Assembly: GCF_039908645.1 (NCBI RefSeq)
Contig: NZ_CP150917.1
Location: forward strand, 1,336,501-1,400,500
Direction: 5' to 3'
Length of the DNA stretch: 64,000 bases
Source of the DNA: Pseudomonas helvetica
GTDB lineage: Bacteria; Pseudomonadota; Gammaproteobacteria; Pseudomonadales; Pseudomonadaceae
Shown: positions 8,216 through 17,570 of the stretch, piece after piece
Position numbering within the stretch: the first letter of the stretch is position 1
Layout of the letters: each line of letters opens with the position of its first letter
The notes under the pieces: model-generated
Database searches by the model: none
What the model was told of the DNA's origin: nothing
The model's input: only the letters and a program-made list of their open reading frames with translations
Made by a program: the position numbers and the translations under genes

Positions 8216-9025
8216 TTACTGCAGAACGAAGTAATCGTAGCGCATCGACACACTGACCTCGAACGGCTCGGCCTGTTCGATGACGGCCGCCCGGCGTTCG
8301 GCACTGGCGCGCCAGCCGTGAGGCGTCATGGCCAGCAGGTTGGCGCGGTCCTGGCCGCTGACCAGGTTCAGTTTGAATTCGAGGATTTCGCTGTGTTGCA
8401 GCGTCATGCCTTCCGGCACCAGGGCCAGGTGCTTGTCATCAGTGTATTCGCGCACTTCGTCATACAGACGCTCACGCAGTTCCATCAGATGGCCGCTGGT
8501 CGGTCCGACTTTCATCAAGCCGCCACCCGGGCTGAGCAGGCGTTTGGCTTCCTGCCAGTCGAGCGGGCTGAACACGCTGGCGAGGAACTGGCAGCTGGCA
8601 TCGGCCAACGGCACCCGGGCCATGCTGGCGATCAACCAGGTCAGCTGCGGGTTACGTTTGCAGGCGCGTTTGACCGCTTCGCGGGAAATATCCAGCGCGT
8701 AGCCATCGGCGTTTGGCAGCGCGTCGGCGATTTGCGCGGTGTAGTAACCCTCGCCACAACCGATGTCCAGCCAGCGCTGTGGCGCACGTTCCGCCGCCAG
8801 TTCGGCGAGACGCTTGGCCACCGGCGCGTAGTGCCCAGCGTTCAAGAAGTCGCGACGGGCTTCGACCATCGCCTGGTTGTCGCCGGGGTCACGGCTGTTC
8901 TTGTGCTGCACCGGCAGCAGGTTCAGGTAACCCTGGCGGGCGCGGTCGAAGCGATGCCCGGCCGGGCACGCGACGCCGTTGTCGACCGCGTTCAGCGGCG
9001 CGCTGCAGATAGGACAGGCAAGCAT
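8216..9025 (-). CDS. rlmA: 23S rRNA guanine-N1 methyltransferase RlmA
   Basis: The 269-residue protein has an N-terminal zinc site with C4, C7, C20 and H24 (CPICSAPL, CPAGHRF), then a class I SAM-binding fold (WLDIGCGEGYY near residue 89). This arrangement is characteristic of RlmA, which methylates N1 of guanine in 23S rRNA helix 35 (G745 in E. coli; RlmA-II paralogues modify G748). A C-terminal region with MTPHGWRAS fits the family. Its start codon overlaps the dapE stop (ATGA arrangement), so the two are translationally coupled. Confidence 0.9.
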   Translation of the reverse strand: MLACPICSAPLNAVDNGVACPAGHRFDRARQGYLNLLPVQHKNSRDPGDNQAMVEARRDFLNAGHYAPVAKRLAELAAERAPQRWLDIGCGEGYYTAQIADALPNADGYALDISREAVKRACKRNPQLTWLIASMARVPLADASCQFLASVFSPLDWQEAKRLLSPGGGLMKVGPTSGHLMELRERLYDEVREYTDDKHLALVPEGMTLQHSEILEFKLNLVSGQDRANLLAMTPHGWRASAERRAAVIEQAEPFEVSVSMRYDYFVLQ

Positions 9026-10176
9026 CAGGCGAGCAACTTGATCAGGGTCTGGTAGTAGATTTCGGTCAGCAGATCGAGGTCGCTGGCCAGCACGCGCTCG
9101 TTGACCTGGTGAATCGTCGCGTTGACCGGGCCAAGCTCGACCACTTGCGTACCCATGGTGGCGATGAAGCGCCCGTCCGACGTACCACCGCTGGTGGATG
9201 CCTTGGTTTCGCGTCCGGTGATGGTCTTGATGCTTGCCGACACCGCATCGAGCAGGGCGCCCGGCTCGGTGAGGAACGGCAAGCCGGACAGCGCCCAGTC
9301 GATGTGCCAGTCCAGGCCATGTTTGTCGAGGATGTCGGCTACCCGCTGTTGCAGGCCTTCGACGGTCGATTCGGTGGAAAAACGGAAGTTGAACACCGCC
9401 ACCAGATCACCGGGGATCACGTTGGTCGCGCCGGTACCAGAGTTGACGTTGGAAATCTGGAAACTGGTCGGCGGGAAGAAATCGTTGCCGTGGTCCCAGT
9501 GCTCGGCGGCCAGTTCGGCCAGGGCCGGGGCGGCGAGGTGGATCGGGTTCTTCGCCAGGTGCGGGTAGGCCACGTGACCTTGCACACCGCGCACGGTGAG
9601 CTTGGCGCCAAGGGAGCCGCGACGGCCGTTCTTGACCACGTCACCGACCAGGGTGGTGCTCGACGGTTCGCCGACGATGCACCAGTCCAGACGCTCTTTG
9701 CGCGCTGCGAGGCGTTCGATCACTGCTTTAGTGCCGTGATGCGCCGGGCCTTCTTCGTCGCTGGTGATCAGGAAGGCGACCTTGCCCTTGTGGTCCGGGT
9801 AGTCGGCGACAAAACGTTCGGCCGCCACGGTCATGGAGGCCAGGCTGCCTTTCATGTCTGCCGCGCCACGGCCGCAGAGCATGCCGTGTTCGTCGATCAC
9901 CGCGTCGAACGGATCGATCTGCCAGGCCTGCACCGGGCCGGTCGGCACCACGTCGGTATGACCGGCGAAGCACAGCACCGGACCGTCGTGTTTGCCGTGG
10001 GTGGCCCAGAAGTTATCCACATCCTCGATGCGCATCGGCTCAAGCGCAAAACCGGCATCGCCCAGGCGCTGCATCATCTGCTTCTGGCAATCGGCGTCGA
10101 CCGGCGTCACGGACGGACGACGGATCAGGTCGATGGCGAGTTGGAGGGTCGGCGAAAGGTCGGCGTGGGCCGTCAT
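9025..10176 (-). CDS. dapE: Succinyl-diaminopimelate desuccinylase DapE
   Basis: A 383-residue M20-family zinc peptidase homologue of normal DapE length. Metal and catalytic residues are visible: H73 and D75 in [12 protein letters not shown], the RGAADMKGS segment, and the TSDEEGPA glutamates. It hydrolyses N-succinyl-L,L-diaminopimelate to L,L-diaminopimelate and succinate in lysine and peptidoglycan synthesis; dapD and dapC in this window supply the earlier steps. The ATG at 10176 follows a GGAG-like site. The stop overlaps the rlmA start by one base. A REPIN lies directly upstream. Confidence 0.97.
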   Translation of the reverse strand: MTAHADLSPTLQLAIDLIRRPSVTPVDADCQKQMMQRLGDAGFALEPMRIEDVDNFWATHGKHDGPVLCFAGHTDVVPTGPVQAWQIDPFDAVIDEHGMLCGRGAADMKGSLASMTVAAERFVADYPDHKGKVAFLITSDEEGPAHHGTKAVIERLAARKERLDWCIVGEPSSTTLVGDVVKNGRRGSLGAKLTVRGVQGHVAYPHLAKNPIHLAAPALAELAAEHWDHGNDFFPPTSFQISNVNSGTGATNVIPGDLVAVFNFRFSTESTVEGLQQRVADILDKHGLDWHIDWALSGLPFLTEPGALLDAVSASIKTITGRETKASTSGGTSDGRFIATMGTQVVELGPVNATIHQVNERVLASDLDLLTEIYYQTLIKLLA

Positions 10177-10200
10177 GGGAGAACTCCGGAAGCTTATTGT

Positions 10201-10287
10201 GTAGGAGCAAAGCTTGCTCGCGATGAACGATTATGAGGACTTTCTGTTACACCGAGTCGCGTAATCGCGAGCAAGCTTTGCTCCTAC
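10201..10287. repeat. REPIN
   Basis: GTAGGAGCAAAGCTTGCTCG at the left and its inverse GAGCAAGCTTTGCTCCTAC at the right are identical over about 22 bases. It lies between dapE and the terminator of ndvB and is the same class as the REPIN at 1242. Confidence 0.85.
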
Positions 10288-10331
10288 AGGAATTGGGGCT
10301 GACCCCACAAAATGGCAGATATCTTAAAGCA

Positions 10332-10356
10332 AAACGGCGGCCAGAGGCCGCCGTTT
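10332..10356 (-). terminator. Intrinsic terminator of ndvB
   Basis: AAACGGCGGCC and GGCCGCCGTTT form an 11-bp stem with a 3-base loop; on the minus strand it is followed by TTGCTTT. It stands 16 bases after the ndvB stop. Confidence 0.75.
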
Positions 10357-10372
10357 AGTGGTTTGCGCAGAT

Positions 10373-12964
10373 TTAAGCGGCAGGTGCCGGCTCGGTTTCT
10401 GGCGCAGGTTTTGGCAGCGAAGACAGGAAGGCCATGATCAGCGCGGCCAGATACGGCAGCGACTGCACCAGCAACATGGTCACCCAGAAGCGCATGTCGT
10501 TGCTCGGGATGCCCTGCACCAGGTAAATCCCCAGTGCCGCGCCCCACAACAGCAGCATGATGAACAGCTCTTCGCGCGCTTCCGAAATCGCTACCCAGAA
10601 GCCGTGGTTATCGGCATTTTTCGGGGTGCGGAAAAACGGAATGCTGCTGGTGAAGAAACCGTACAGCACCGCTTTGGCGATGGTGTGCGACAACGCCAGG
10701 CCGGCCAATGCCGCGCAGAATGCATCCTTCAGGTTGACCCCGACCGCACGGCGGTAGAGGAAAATGATCTTGCCGACCTTGAACACAAACAGCGCCAGGG
10801 GCGGGATTGCGAAGATCAGCAGCGGTGGATCGACCCGTTGCGGCACGATGATCATCGCCGCCGACCAGAGCAGGGCGCCGACGGTGAAGAAGATGTTCAT
10901 GCCATCCGCGACCCACGGCAACCAGCCCGCGAGGAAGTGGTAACGCTGGCCACGGGTCAGTTCGGTGTCCTTGCCACGCAACAGGCTGGCGGTGTGCCGC
11001 TTGATGATCTGAATCGCTCCGTAGGCCCAGCGGAAACGCTGTTTTTTGAAGTCGATAAAGGTATCGGGCATCAGGCCCTTGCCATAGCTGTCGTGGTAGT
11101 ACGCCGCCGACAGACCTTTTTCAAACACCCGCAGACCCAACTCGGCGTCTTCGCAGATGCACCAGTCAGCCCAGCCGAGCTCTTCGAGTACAGAACGGCG
11201 GGTCATGGTCATGGTGCCGTGCTGAATGATCGCGTCACGGTCGTTACGGGTGACCATACCGATATGGAAGAAGCCTTTGTATTCCGCGTAGCAGAGCTTC
11301 TTGAAAGTGCTTTCGTTCTGGTCGCGATAATCCTGTGGCGACTGCACCACGGCGATTTTCGGATCGGCGAAGTGCGGCACCATGTGCTTGAGCCAGTTCG
11401 GGTCGACGCAGTAGTCCGAGTCGATCACCGCGATGACTTCGGCATCCTTGGCAGTGTGCGGGATCAGGTAGTTCAGCGCACCGCCCTTGAAACCGGCCAA
11501 TGGCGAGACGTGGAAGAACTTGAAGCGCGGGCCGAGGGTTTCGCAATAGGCCTGCACCGGTTCCCAGACGGCCGGGTCCTTGGTGTTGTTGTCGATGATC
11601 AGGACTTCGAAGTCCGGATAGTCGAGGTTGGCCAGGGCGTTGAGGGTCTGTTTGACCATCTCCGGCGGCTCGTTGTAGCACGGCACATGGATCGAGACTT
11701 TCGGACGGTAGTCCGAGTCGCCCACCACCGGCAGGAATTCACGCCGACGTTTGTGGGTCCAGACGGTCTCGGCCAGTTCGTGGGCTTCGGTCAGCAGTAC
11801 GATAAATACCCCGAGCGCACCGAGGGCGAGCAGAAAGCCCACCGTCAGGCTGAACCAGGTGCTGTATTGCTGGCTGTAGTCGTAACCGATCCACACCAGT
11901 GCCGAACCGCCGAGGAACGCGGTGAAGGTCAGGAAGGTCCGACCGCGCTGGCGCAGTGCCGAGCCGTCGATCATCAGCAGGGTCAGGGACAACAACGCCA
12001 GGACCACGGAGCCGACCGCCAGTACTCGCCATTGCGGAATCGCTACGACCGGGCCTTCGAAGTTGAATTTCTGCTGACGCGCAGCGTTGAACACGCCCCA
12101 ATAGGCGCCTACCGAACCTTCGTCGCTGGCTTTCCATGGCTGGTCAAACGCTTCGATCACGAAGTAGTTGAAGCCCTGGCGGTTGAGCTTGTTCACCAGC
12201 GTACGCAGGTAAATCGCCTGGTCAGCCGGGGTCGCATCAGCACCACCGCGCATGCGGCCATTGCTCGGCCAGCCCACTTCGGACAGCAGCAGCGGTTTTT
12301 TCGGGAAGAGTTTTTTCAGGTCGCGGGCACGGTCCAGAACAAACTGGCCGGCCTGGTCCACCGGAATGAATTCCCAATACGGCAGGATGTGAGCCGCGAT
12401 CAGGTCGACGTGCTTGGCCAGCATCGGGTTTTCTTCCCAGACGTGCCACTGCTCGGACGTGGTCACCGGGACCTTTACCGCTGCGCGCACGCGATCGAGG
12501 ATCACGCTCAATTGCTCGGCGGTGATTTCCTTACGGAAGATCGCTTCGTTACCGACCACCACGCGCACGACGCTGCGCGAGCTGTTGGCCAGTTCGATGG
12601 CGCGCTGGATCTCGCGCTCGTTACGCTCAAGGTCCGGGCTGATCCAGATCCCGAGCGTTACGCGCAGGCCGAATTCTTCCGCCAGTTTCGGGATGTCCTC
12701 CAGCGTACCGTCGACGGAGTAAGTCCGGATGTTGTCGGTCAGCTTGCTCATGATCTCCAGGTCGCGACGCATTTCATCGTCGGACGGGAACTGGTTTTTC
12801 TGTGGGAACTGGCCTTGCTGGAACGGCGAGTAAGAAAAACCGGAGATCTGCTCAGGCCAGTTGGGGGTCGTGACGGGGCGGTTGATCAGCGCCCAGAAAC
12901 CGGTGAACAGCGCGGCAATCGCCAGCACTACCACCAGATTGAGTCCAAATTTACGCGATGACAT
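10373..12964 (-). CDS. ndvB: NdvB-type glucan synthase: GH17-like domain fused to a family 2 glycosyltransferase
   Basis: An 863-residue membrane protein. After a TM anchor (residues 8-27) comes a periplasmic GH17-like beta-glucan domain to about residue 310 (VVVGNEAIFR, LLSEVGWPSNGR carrying the family's glutamates). Two or three TM segments lead to a cytosolic GT2 domain (HVPCYNEP, DSDYCVDPNW, QRFRWAYGA near the end), then four to five C-terminal TM segments. This matches P. aeruginosa NdvB, also next to dapE, which makes cyclic beta-(1,3)-glucans that bind aminoglycosides in biofilms. The ATG at 12964 is used because the longer frame adds a charged, non-conserved stretch before the TM anchor. 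Divergent from tcdA. Confidence 0.85.
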   Translation of the reverse strand: MSSRKFGLNLVVVLAIAALFTGFWALINRPVTTPNWPEQISGFSYSPFQQGQFPQKNQFPSDDEMRRDLEIMSKLTDNIRTYSVDGTLEDIPKLAEEFGLRVTLGIWISPDLERNEREIQRAIELANSSRSVVRVVVGNEAIFRKEITAEQLSVILDRVRAAVKVPVTTSEQWHVWEENPMLAKHVDLIAAHILPYWEFIPVDQAGQFVLDRARDLKKLFPKKPLLLSEVGWPSNGRMRGGADATPADQAIYLRTLVNKLNRQGFNYFVIEAFDQPWKASDEGSVGAYWGVFNAARQQKFNFEGPVVAIPQWRVLAVGSVVLALLSLTLLMIDGSALRQRGRTFLTFTAFLGGSALVWIGYDYSQQYSTWFSLTVGFLLALGALGVFIVLLTEAHELAETVWTHKRRREFLPVVGDSDYRPKVSIHVPCYNEPPEMVKQTLNALANLDYPDFEVLIIDNNTKDPAVWEPVQAYCETLGPRFKFFHVSPLAGFKGGALNYLIPHTAKDAEVIAVIDSDYCVDPNWLKHMVPHFADPKIAVVQSPQDYRDQNESTFKKLCYAEYKGFFHIGMVTRNDRDAIIQHGTMTMTRRSVLEELGWADWCICEDAELGLRVFEKGLSAAYYHDSYGKGLMPDTFIDFKKQRFRWAYGAIQIIKRHTASLLRGKDTELTRGQRYHFLAGWLPWVADGMNIFFTVGALLWSAAMIIVPQRVDPPLLIFAIPPLALFVFKVGKIIFLYRRAVGVNLKDAFCAALAGLALSHTIAKAVLYGFFTSSIPFFRTPKNADNHGFWVAISEAREELFIMLLLWGAALGIYLVQGIPSNDMRFWVTMLLVQSLPYLAALIMAFLSSLPKPAPETEPAPAA

Positions 12965-13232
12965 AGCTATATCGGGTTCCAAAAGGTGTGGAACGAGGGG
13001 ACGGTTGGCACGCGCCAATCGGCGCGCATCCTACACTGGCGTTCAACTGAGCGTACAGCAGACAGAAAAAAGCCGGACATTGGGCAAGCCATCTTCGCTT
13101 AAGTTCTTTTGTGTGACAAAAAATGTACATATGCCGGCACAAATAAAGCACGACCTGCTGCCGTTTATAGCGCAAAGATGTTCTTGGCACGTATCGGCCC
13201 TATAATGCGCGCCGGTTTTTAGGGTAGTGGTC

Positions 13233-14045
13233 ATGAGTACAGAAGATCCGCGGTTTGCTGGCATTGCCCGGTTGTATGGCATCGAAGGCCTGGCGCGTTT
13301 GCGCGCGGCCCATGTGGCAATTGTTGGCGTCGGTGGCGTCGGTTCCTGGGCGGCGGAAGCCATGGCCCGTTGCGGTGTCGGCGAAATCTCGCTGTTCGAC
13401 CTCGATGACGTGTGCGTCAGCAACGTCAATCGCCAGTTGCATGCACTGGACAGTACTGTCGGCAAACCCAAGGTCGAGGTGATGGCCGAGCGCCTGCGCG
13501 GGATCAACCCGGAGTGCACCGTGCACGCGGTGGCGGATTTCGTCACCCGCGAAACCATGGCCGAGTACATCACGCCAAATATCGACTGCGTGATCGACTG
13601 CATCGACAGCGTCAACGCCAAGGCTGCGCTGATCGCCTGGTGCAAACGTCGCAAGATCCAGATCATCACCACGGGCGGTGCGGGCGGGCAGATCGATCCG
13701 ACGCTGATCCAGGTGTGTGACCTGAACCGTACCTTCAATGACCCGCTGGCCTCGAAAGTGCGCTCCACGTTGCGTCGCGATTATGGTTTCTCGCGCACTG
13801 TGACCCGTCACTACAGCGTGCCGTGCGTGTTCTCCACCGAGCAACTGCGCTATCCGAAACCCGATGGCAGCATTTGCTTGCAGAAGAGCTTTGTCGGCGA
13901 TGGGGTGAAACTCGACTGCGCAGGTGGTTTTGGCGCGGTGATGATGGTGACCGCGACTTTTGGCATGGTCGCCGCGACCAAGGCTGTGGATAAGATTGTG
14001 GCGGGTGTGCGGCGCCCGGCAGACAAGATCAAACCGGCGCAATAA
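13233..14045 (+). CDS. tcdA: tRNA threonylcarbamoyladenosine dehydratase TcdA
   Basis: A 270-residue E1-like (ThiF/MoeB/HesA) protein with the nucleotide-binding GVGGVGSW motif near residue 33 and TTGGAGGQIDP later. TcdA (CsdL) uses ATP to cyclise t6A at position 37 of ANN-decoding tRNAs to ct6A, and receives help from the CsdA/CsdE sulfur-transfer pair. Those two genes lie just downstream on the opposite strand, which supports the assignment over MoeB or ThiF. The ATG at 13233 is preferred to a GTG two codons earlier. A TATAAT box at 13201-13206 would give a very short leader of about 20 bases. Confidence 0.93.
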   Translation: MSTEDPRFAGIARLYGIEGLARLRAAHVAIVGVGGVGSWAAEAMARCGVGEISLFDLDDVCVSNVNRQLHALDSTVGKPKVEVMAERLRGINPECTVHAVADFVTRETMAEYITPNIDCVIDCIDSVNAKAALIAWCKRRKIQIITTGGAGGQIDPTLIQVCDLNRTFNDPLASKVRSTLRRDYGFSRTVTRHYSVPCVFSTEQLRYPKPDGSICLQKSFVGDGVKLDCAGGFGAVMMVTATFGMVAATKAVDKIVAGVRRPADKIKPAQ

Positions 14046-14055
14046 TCCTGCTGTT

Positions 14056-14197
14056 GTGGCGAGGGAGCTTGCTCCCGCTGGGTCGCGAAGCGACCCAAAA
14101 ATCGAGCGCCGCAGGTTGTCAGACACACCGTATTCATCGATTTACGACTGCTGCGCCCGAACGCGGACCGGCCGACGGGAGCAAGCTCCCTCGCCAC
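14056..14197. repeat. REPIN
   Basis: GTGGCGAGGGAGCTTGCTCC at the left returns inverted as GGAGCAAGCTCCCTCGCCAC at the right end. An inner dyad, GGGTCGCGAAGCGACCC, lies beside the left arm. It fills the gap between the convergent tcdA and csdE. Confidence 0.85.
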
Positions 14198-14202
14198 TGG
14201 TG

Positions 14203-14607
14203 TCAGGCGGCCAACTCATTCATCCGCTGCAACACCGCATTGAGGCCATTGCTGCGCGACGACGACAGTTGTCGCGATAACCCCAGTTGATTGAACCAAT
14301 CGGGCAAATCCACCTGTTGCAACTCGGCGGCAGTCAAGCCGTTGACCCGCGCCAGCAGCAACGCCACCAACCCGCGAATCAATCGTGCATCGCTGCTGGC
14401 AGCAAACTGCCAATGGCCGTCCTGCAACGCGCCCACCAGCCACACCTGACTTTCGCAGCCGTGTACGCGATTGGCCTCGGTCTTGTCTGCATCGCTCAAT
14501 GCCGGAAGCCGTTCGCCCCATTGCATCAGCAAGCGAGCGCGTTGTTCCCAGCCGGCAGCGGCCTGAAAGGTTTCCAGTGCCGTAATGGCATCCGCCGGCA
14601 GGCTCAT
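14203..14607 (-). CDS. csdE: SufE-family sulfur acceptor CsdE
   Basis: A 134-residue SufE-like protein with the acceptor cysteine C51 in RVHGCESQVWL. SufE/CsdE proteins take persulfide sulfur from a cysteine desulfurase and pass it on. The start overlaps the end of csdA by four bases (ATGA), so both products are made together; this pairing and the nearby tcdA favour CsdE over SufE. No suf or isc scaffold genes are near. Confidence 0.88.
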   Translation of the reverse strand: MSLPADAITALETFQAAAGWEQRARLLMQWGERLPALSDADKTEANRVHGCESQVWLVGALQDGHWQFAASSDARLIRGLVALLLARVNGLTAAELQQVDLPDWFNQLGLSRQLSSSRSNGLNAVLQRMNELAA

Positions 14608-15809
14608 CGCAACAACTCCAGCGCTTGATCAAGGGCTTCGAAAAAGTGCTCAAGGTCTTCCGAGTCGTTGTACAGCGCCAACGAAACCCGAATCGCTCCC
14701 GCCAGTTCAAAGCTTTTCAGCAACGGCATCGCGCAGTGGTGTCCGGCGCGTACGGCGATGCCCTGTTCGGTGAGCAGATGCGCCAAATCGGCGTTGTGCA
14801 CGCCTTCGACGACAAAACTGGCCAGCGCCAGTTGTGGTTTGCCCAACAGGCGAATGCCATTGCGCGCCTGCAAGCCCTTCAACAGGTAATCATGCAGCGC
14901 GGCTTCGTGGGCGCACACGGCGTCCTGGTCGAGACCGGCGAGATAGTCGAGGGTCGCGCCCAGGCCAATCACGCTGGCAATCGGCGGTGTGCCGGCTTCA
15001 AAGCCCAGCGGGGCTGGGCGGAAGCGTGCGTCGTGGTAGTTGGCGTCCAGCACCATCTCGCCGCCGAACTGCCATGGGCGCAACTGCTGCAAGGCTTCGT
15101 TGCGGCCATACAGCACGCCGAGACCGTCCGGGCCATAGAGTTTGTGGCTGGAAAAAACGTAAAAGTCGCAACCCAGTGCCTGCACGTCATGGCGGCCATG
15201 GACCACGCCTTGGGCGCCATCGACCACGGTCAAGGCGTTCTGCGCCTTGGCCAGCGCCAGTAACGGCGCTAACGGCTGCCATGCGCCGAGCACGTTGGAC
15301 AACTGGCTGACCGCCAGCAATCGCGTGCGCGGGCCGATCAACCGGGTGGCGGCGTCGAGATCGATCAGGCCGTCCGCGTCCAGTGGCAACACCACCAATT
15401 TCAGCTCGCGACGGTGCGCCAATTGCTGCCATGGCAACAGGTTGGCGTGGTGTTCCAGGGCGCTGATGACAACCTCATCGCCCGGATTGAACAGGTGTTC
15501 CAGGCCGTAGGCCAGGAGGTTCAGCGCAGAGGTTGCGCCGTGGGTAAAGATGATTTGCCCGCTGTTGCCGGCATTGAGCCAATGCGCGACTTTGCTGCGG
15601 CTGCCTTCGAACGCCTGCGTGGCATGGGCGCCGGGCAGGTGTTGCGCACGATGAACGTTGGCCGCGCCGTTGGCGTAGTAGTGCGCCAGCGCATCGAGCA
15701 GGGCTTGGGGTTTCTGGGTGGTGGCGGCGTTGTCCAGATAGGTCTGGTCTTGCCGTTGCAGAGCGGCGATGGCCGGAAAATCGGCGCGCCAGGGAGAAGG
15801 AATCATCAT
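14604..15809 (-). CDS. csdA: Cysteine desulfurase CsdA (SufS/CsdA class)
   Basis: A 401-residue class II, PLP-dependent desulfurase. It has YLDNAATTQKP near residue 29, the PLP lysine in VFSSHKLYGPDG, and the persulfide cysteine in RAGHHCAMPLL near residue 354. It removes sulfur from L-cysteine, giving alanine and an enzyme persulfide for CsdE. The first two codons are both ATG, so either could be the start; no strong ribosome-binding site is visible before them. It forms a two-gene operon with csdE. Pseudomonads also carry iscS elsewhere, so this is probably the accessory system. Confidence 0.9.
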   Translation of the reverse strand: MMIPSPWRADFPAIAALQRQDQTYLDNAATTQKPQALLDALAHYYANGAANVHRAQHLPGAHATQAFEGSRSKVAHWLNAGNSGQIIFTHGATSALNLLAYGLEHLFNPGDEVVISALEHHANLLPWQQLAHRRELKLVVLPLDADGLIDLDAATRLIGPRTRLLAVSQLSNVLGAWQPLAPLLALAKAQNALTVVDGAQGVVHGRHDVQALGCDFYVFSSHKLYGPDGLGVLYGRNEALQQLRPWQFGGEMVLDANYHDARFRPAPLGFEAGTPPIASVIGLGATLDYLAGLDQDAVCAHEAALHDYLLKGLQARNGIRLLGKPQLALASFVVEGVHNADLAHLLTEQGIAVRAGHHCAMPLLKSFELAGAIRVSLALYNDSEDLEHFFEALDQALELLR

Positions 15810-15851
15810 GCCATCGGGCCCTGATAAACATGGGCGGGTGTACGCCTGGCC

Positions 15852-15938
15852 CTGTAGGAGCAGAACTTGCTCGCGATGCTTTTGGCGGCCTCAAGGGCCC
15901 CATCGCGAGCAAGAGCTAGGCGCCCCCTGCTCCTACAG
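15852..15938. repeat. REPIN
   Basis: CTGTAGGAGCAGAACTTGCT at the left and an imperfect inverse ending CTGCTCCTACAG at the right; the right arm carries a small insertion (AGCTAGGCGCC), so this copy is partly degraded. It sits between dapD and csdA. Confidence 0.75.
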
Positions 15939-15957
15939 AGATCGTTTGGTGCACTGC

Positions 15958-16992
15958 TTAGTTGTGAGCGTGCAGCGCTTCGTTCAGTTCGATGGCCGAT
16001 TTGTGGGTTTTGCATTCCACGGCACCGGTCTCCGAATTGCGGCGGAACAACAGGTCAGGCTGGCCGGCCAGTTCGCGGGCCTTGAGTACTTTGACCAGTT
16101 TGTTGTTCTCGTCCAGCAGTGCCACTTTGGTGCCAGCGGTCACGTACAGGCCCGACTCAACAGTGTTGCGGTCGCCCAATGGAATGCCGATACCGGCGTT
16201 GGCGCCGATCAGGCAGCCTTCGCCGACCTTGATCACGATGTTGCCGCCGCCCGACAGGGTGCCCATGGTCGAGCAACCGCCGCCCAGGTCCGAACCCTTG
16301 CCGACGAACACGCCCGCAGAGACGCGGCCTTCGATCATGCCAGGGCCTTCGGTGCCGGCGTTGAAGTTGACGAAACCTTCGTGCATCACAGTGGTGCCTT
16401 CGCCCACGTAGGCACCCAGACGAATACGTGCCGCGTCAGCGATACGCACGCCAGCCGGTACGACGTAATCGGTCATTTTCGGGAACTTGTCGACCGAGAA
16501 CACTTCCAGCAGCTCGCCACGCAGACGGGCTTCCAGTTGATGTTCGGCCAGCTCGTTCAGGTCGATTGCGCCCTGGCTGGTCCAGGCCACGTTCGGCAGC
16601 AACGGGAAGATCCCGGCCAGGTTCAGGCCGTGTGGCTTGACCAGGCGATGGGACAGCAGGTGCAGCTTGAGGTAGGCCTCAGGGGTGGAGCTCAGTTGTG
16701 CGTCTTCGGCCAGCAGGGTGGCGACCAGCGGCTTGTGGCTTTCGGCCAGGCGGGTCAGCAACGCCGCTTGAGCAGCGTCGGCACCTTTCAGGGCTTCAGC
16801 CAGTTGCGCGGCCTGGGCGGTAGTGAAAGCGATAGCCTGATTGCCTTCGGTGTAGCCCAGAATCGGCGCGATAGCGGCGACCAGCTCAGCCGATGGCTTG
16901 AGTACCGGAGCTGCGTAAAACACTTCCAGCCATGCACCTTGACGGTTTTGAGTGCCGACACCAAAGGCCAGGCTGAACAGGGTAGTGGACAT
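15958..16992 (-). CDS. dapD: Tetrahydrodipicolinate N-succinyltransferase DapD
   Basis: The 344-residue length matches the longer DapD form of pseudomonads (E. coli DapD is about 274). A left-handed beta-helix of hexapeptide repeats is visible in residues 170-300 (VGEGTTVMHEGFVNFNAG, GGNIVIKVGEGCLIGANAGI). It transfers succinyl from succinyl-CoA to tetrahydrodipicolinate, and DapC then acts on the product. The start MSTTLFSLAFG has AGAGGTATAAAC upstream. An ArsC-like gene starts upstream in the same direction 34 bases away, and dapC beyond that. Confidence 0.95.
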   Translation of the reverse strand: MSTTLFSLAFGVGTQNRQGAWLEVFYAAPVLKPSAELVAAIAPILGYTEGNQAIAFTTAQAAQLAEALKGADAAQAALLTRLAESHKPLVATLLAEDAQLSSTPEAYLKLHLLSHRLVKPHGLNLAGIFPLLPNVAWTSQGAIDLNELAEHQLEARLRGELLEVFSVDKFPKMTDYVVPAGVRIADAARIRLGAYVGEGTTVMHEGFVNFNAGTEGPGMIEGRVSAGVFVGKGSDLGGGCSTMGTLSGGGNIVIKVGEGCLIGANAGIGIPLGDRNTVESGLYVTAGTKVALLDENNKLVKVLKARELAGQPDLLFRRNSETGAVECKTHKSAIELNEALHAHN

Positions 16993-17025
16993 GTTTATAC
17001 CTCTAACAAAATTGAACGGGCTGGC

Positions 17026-17388
17026 TTACTTGAGCGCTGCCGCGTAAATGTCTGGCTTGAAGCCAATCAGGGTTCGGTCACCGAGATCGAGCACCGGGCG
17101 CTTGATCATCGAAGGTTGTGCGAGCATCAATTCGATAGCTTTCGCCTGGTCGAGATCGGCTTTACGTTCGTCGTCGAGTTTGCGAAAGGTCGTGCCTGCA
17201 CGGTTGAGCACCACTTGCCAGCCGTGCTCGTTGCACCACTGGGTCAGGTGTTCACGGTCGATTCCGGCCGTTTTGTAATCATGAAAGTCAAAATGCACAG
17301 CGTTTTCATCGAGCCAGGTGCGCGCCTTTTTCATGGTGTCGCAGGCTTTGATGCCGAAAAGGTGCAACGTTTTGCTTGAAGCGGTCAA
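17026..17388 (-). CDS. ArsC/Spx-family reductase-like protein (YffB type), TTG start
   Basis: A 120-residue thioredoxin-fold protein of the arsenate-reductase/Spx family with a single N-terminal cysteine in GIKACDTMKKA, a FHDYKTAGI segment, and IKRPVLDLGDRTLIGF near the end. It matches YffB-type proteins, which bind glutathione and are commonly linked to dap genes; true arsenate reduction is doubtful. The start is read as TTG at 17388 because AGGGGGGC lies six bases upstream and homologues begin close to this point. The in-frame ATG further up (17571) would add 61 non-conserved residues. Located between dapC and dapD in the same direction. Confidence 0.85.
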   Translation of the reverse strand: MTASSKTLHLFGIKACDTMKKARTWLDENAVHFDFHDYKTAGIDREHLTQWCNEHGWQVVLNRAGTTFRKLDDERKADLDQAKAIELMLAQPSMIKRPVLDLGDRTLIGFKPDIYAAALK

Positions 17389-17570
17389 GGAATTGCCCCC
17401 CTTTGGAGGTGCTGGAAATAAAAGATCAAGGATTATGCCATGAGCGAGCGGGTTCGGCGTCGGCCATGACCGGGCTTTGTCGCATTGCCGATGGCAGCTG
17501 TCAGCGGGCAGCTTAAGCGACCAATATGGCACTTCAACGGCGATTGATCGGGAACTCTGGTCGGATTTCA

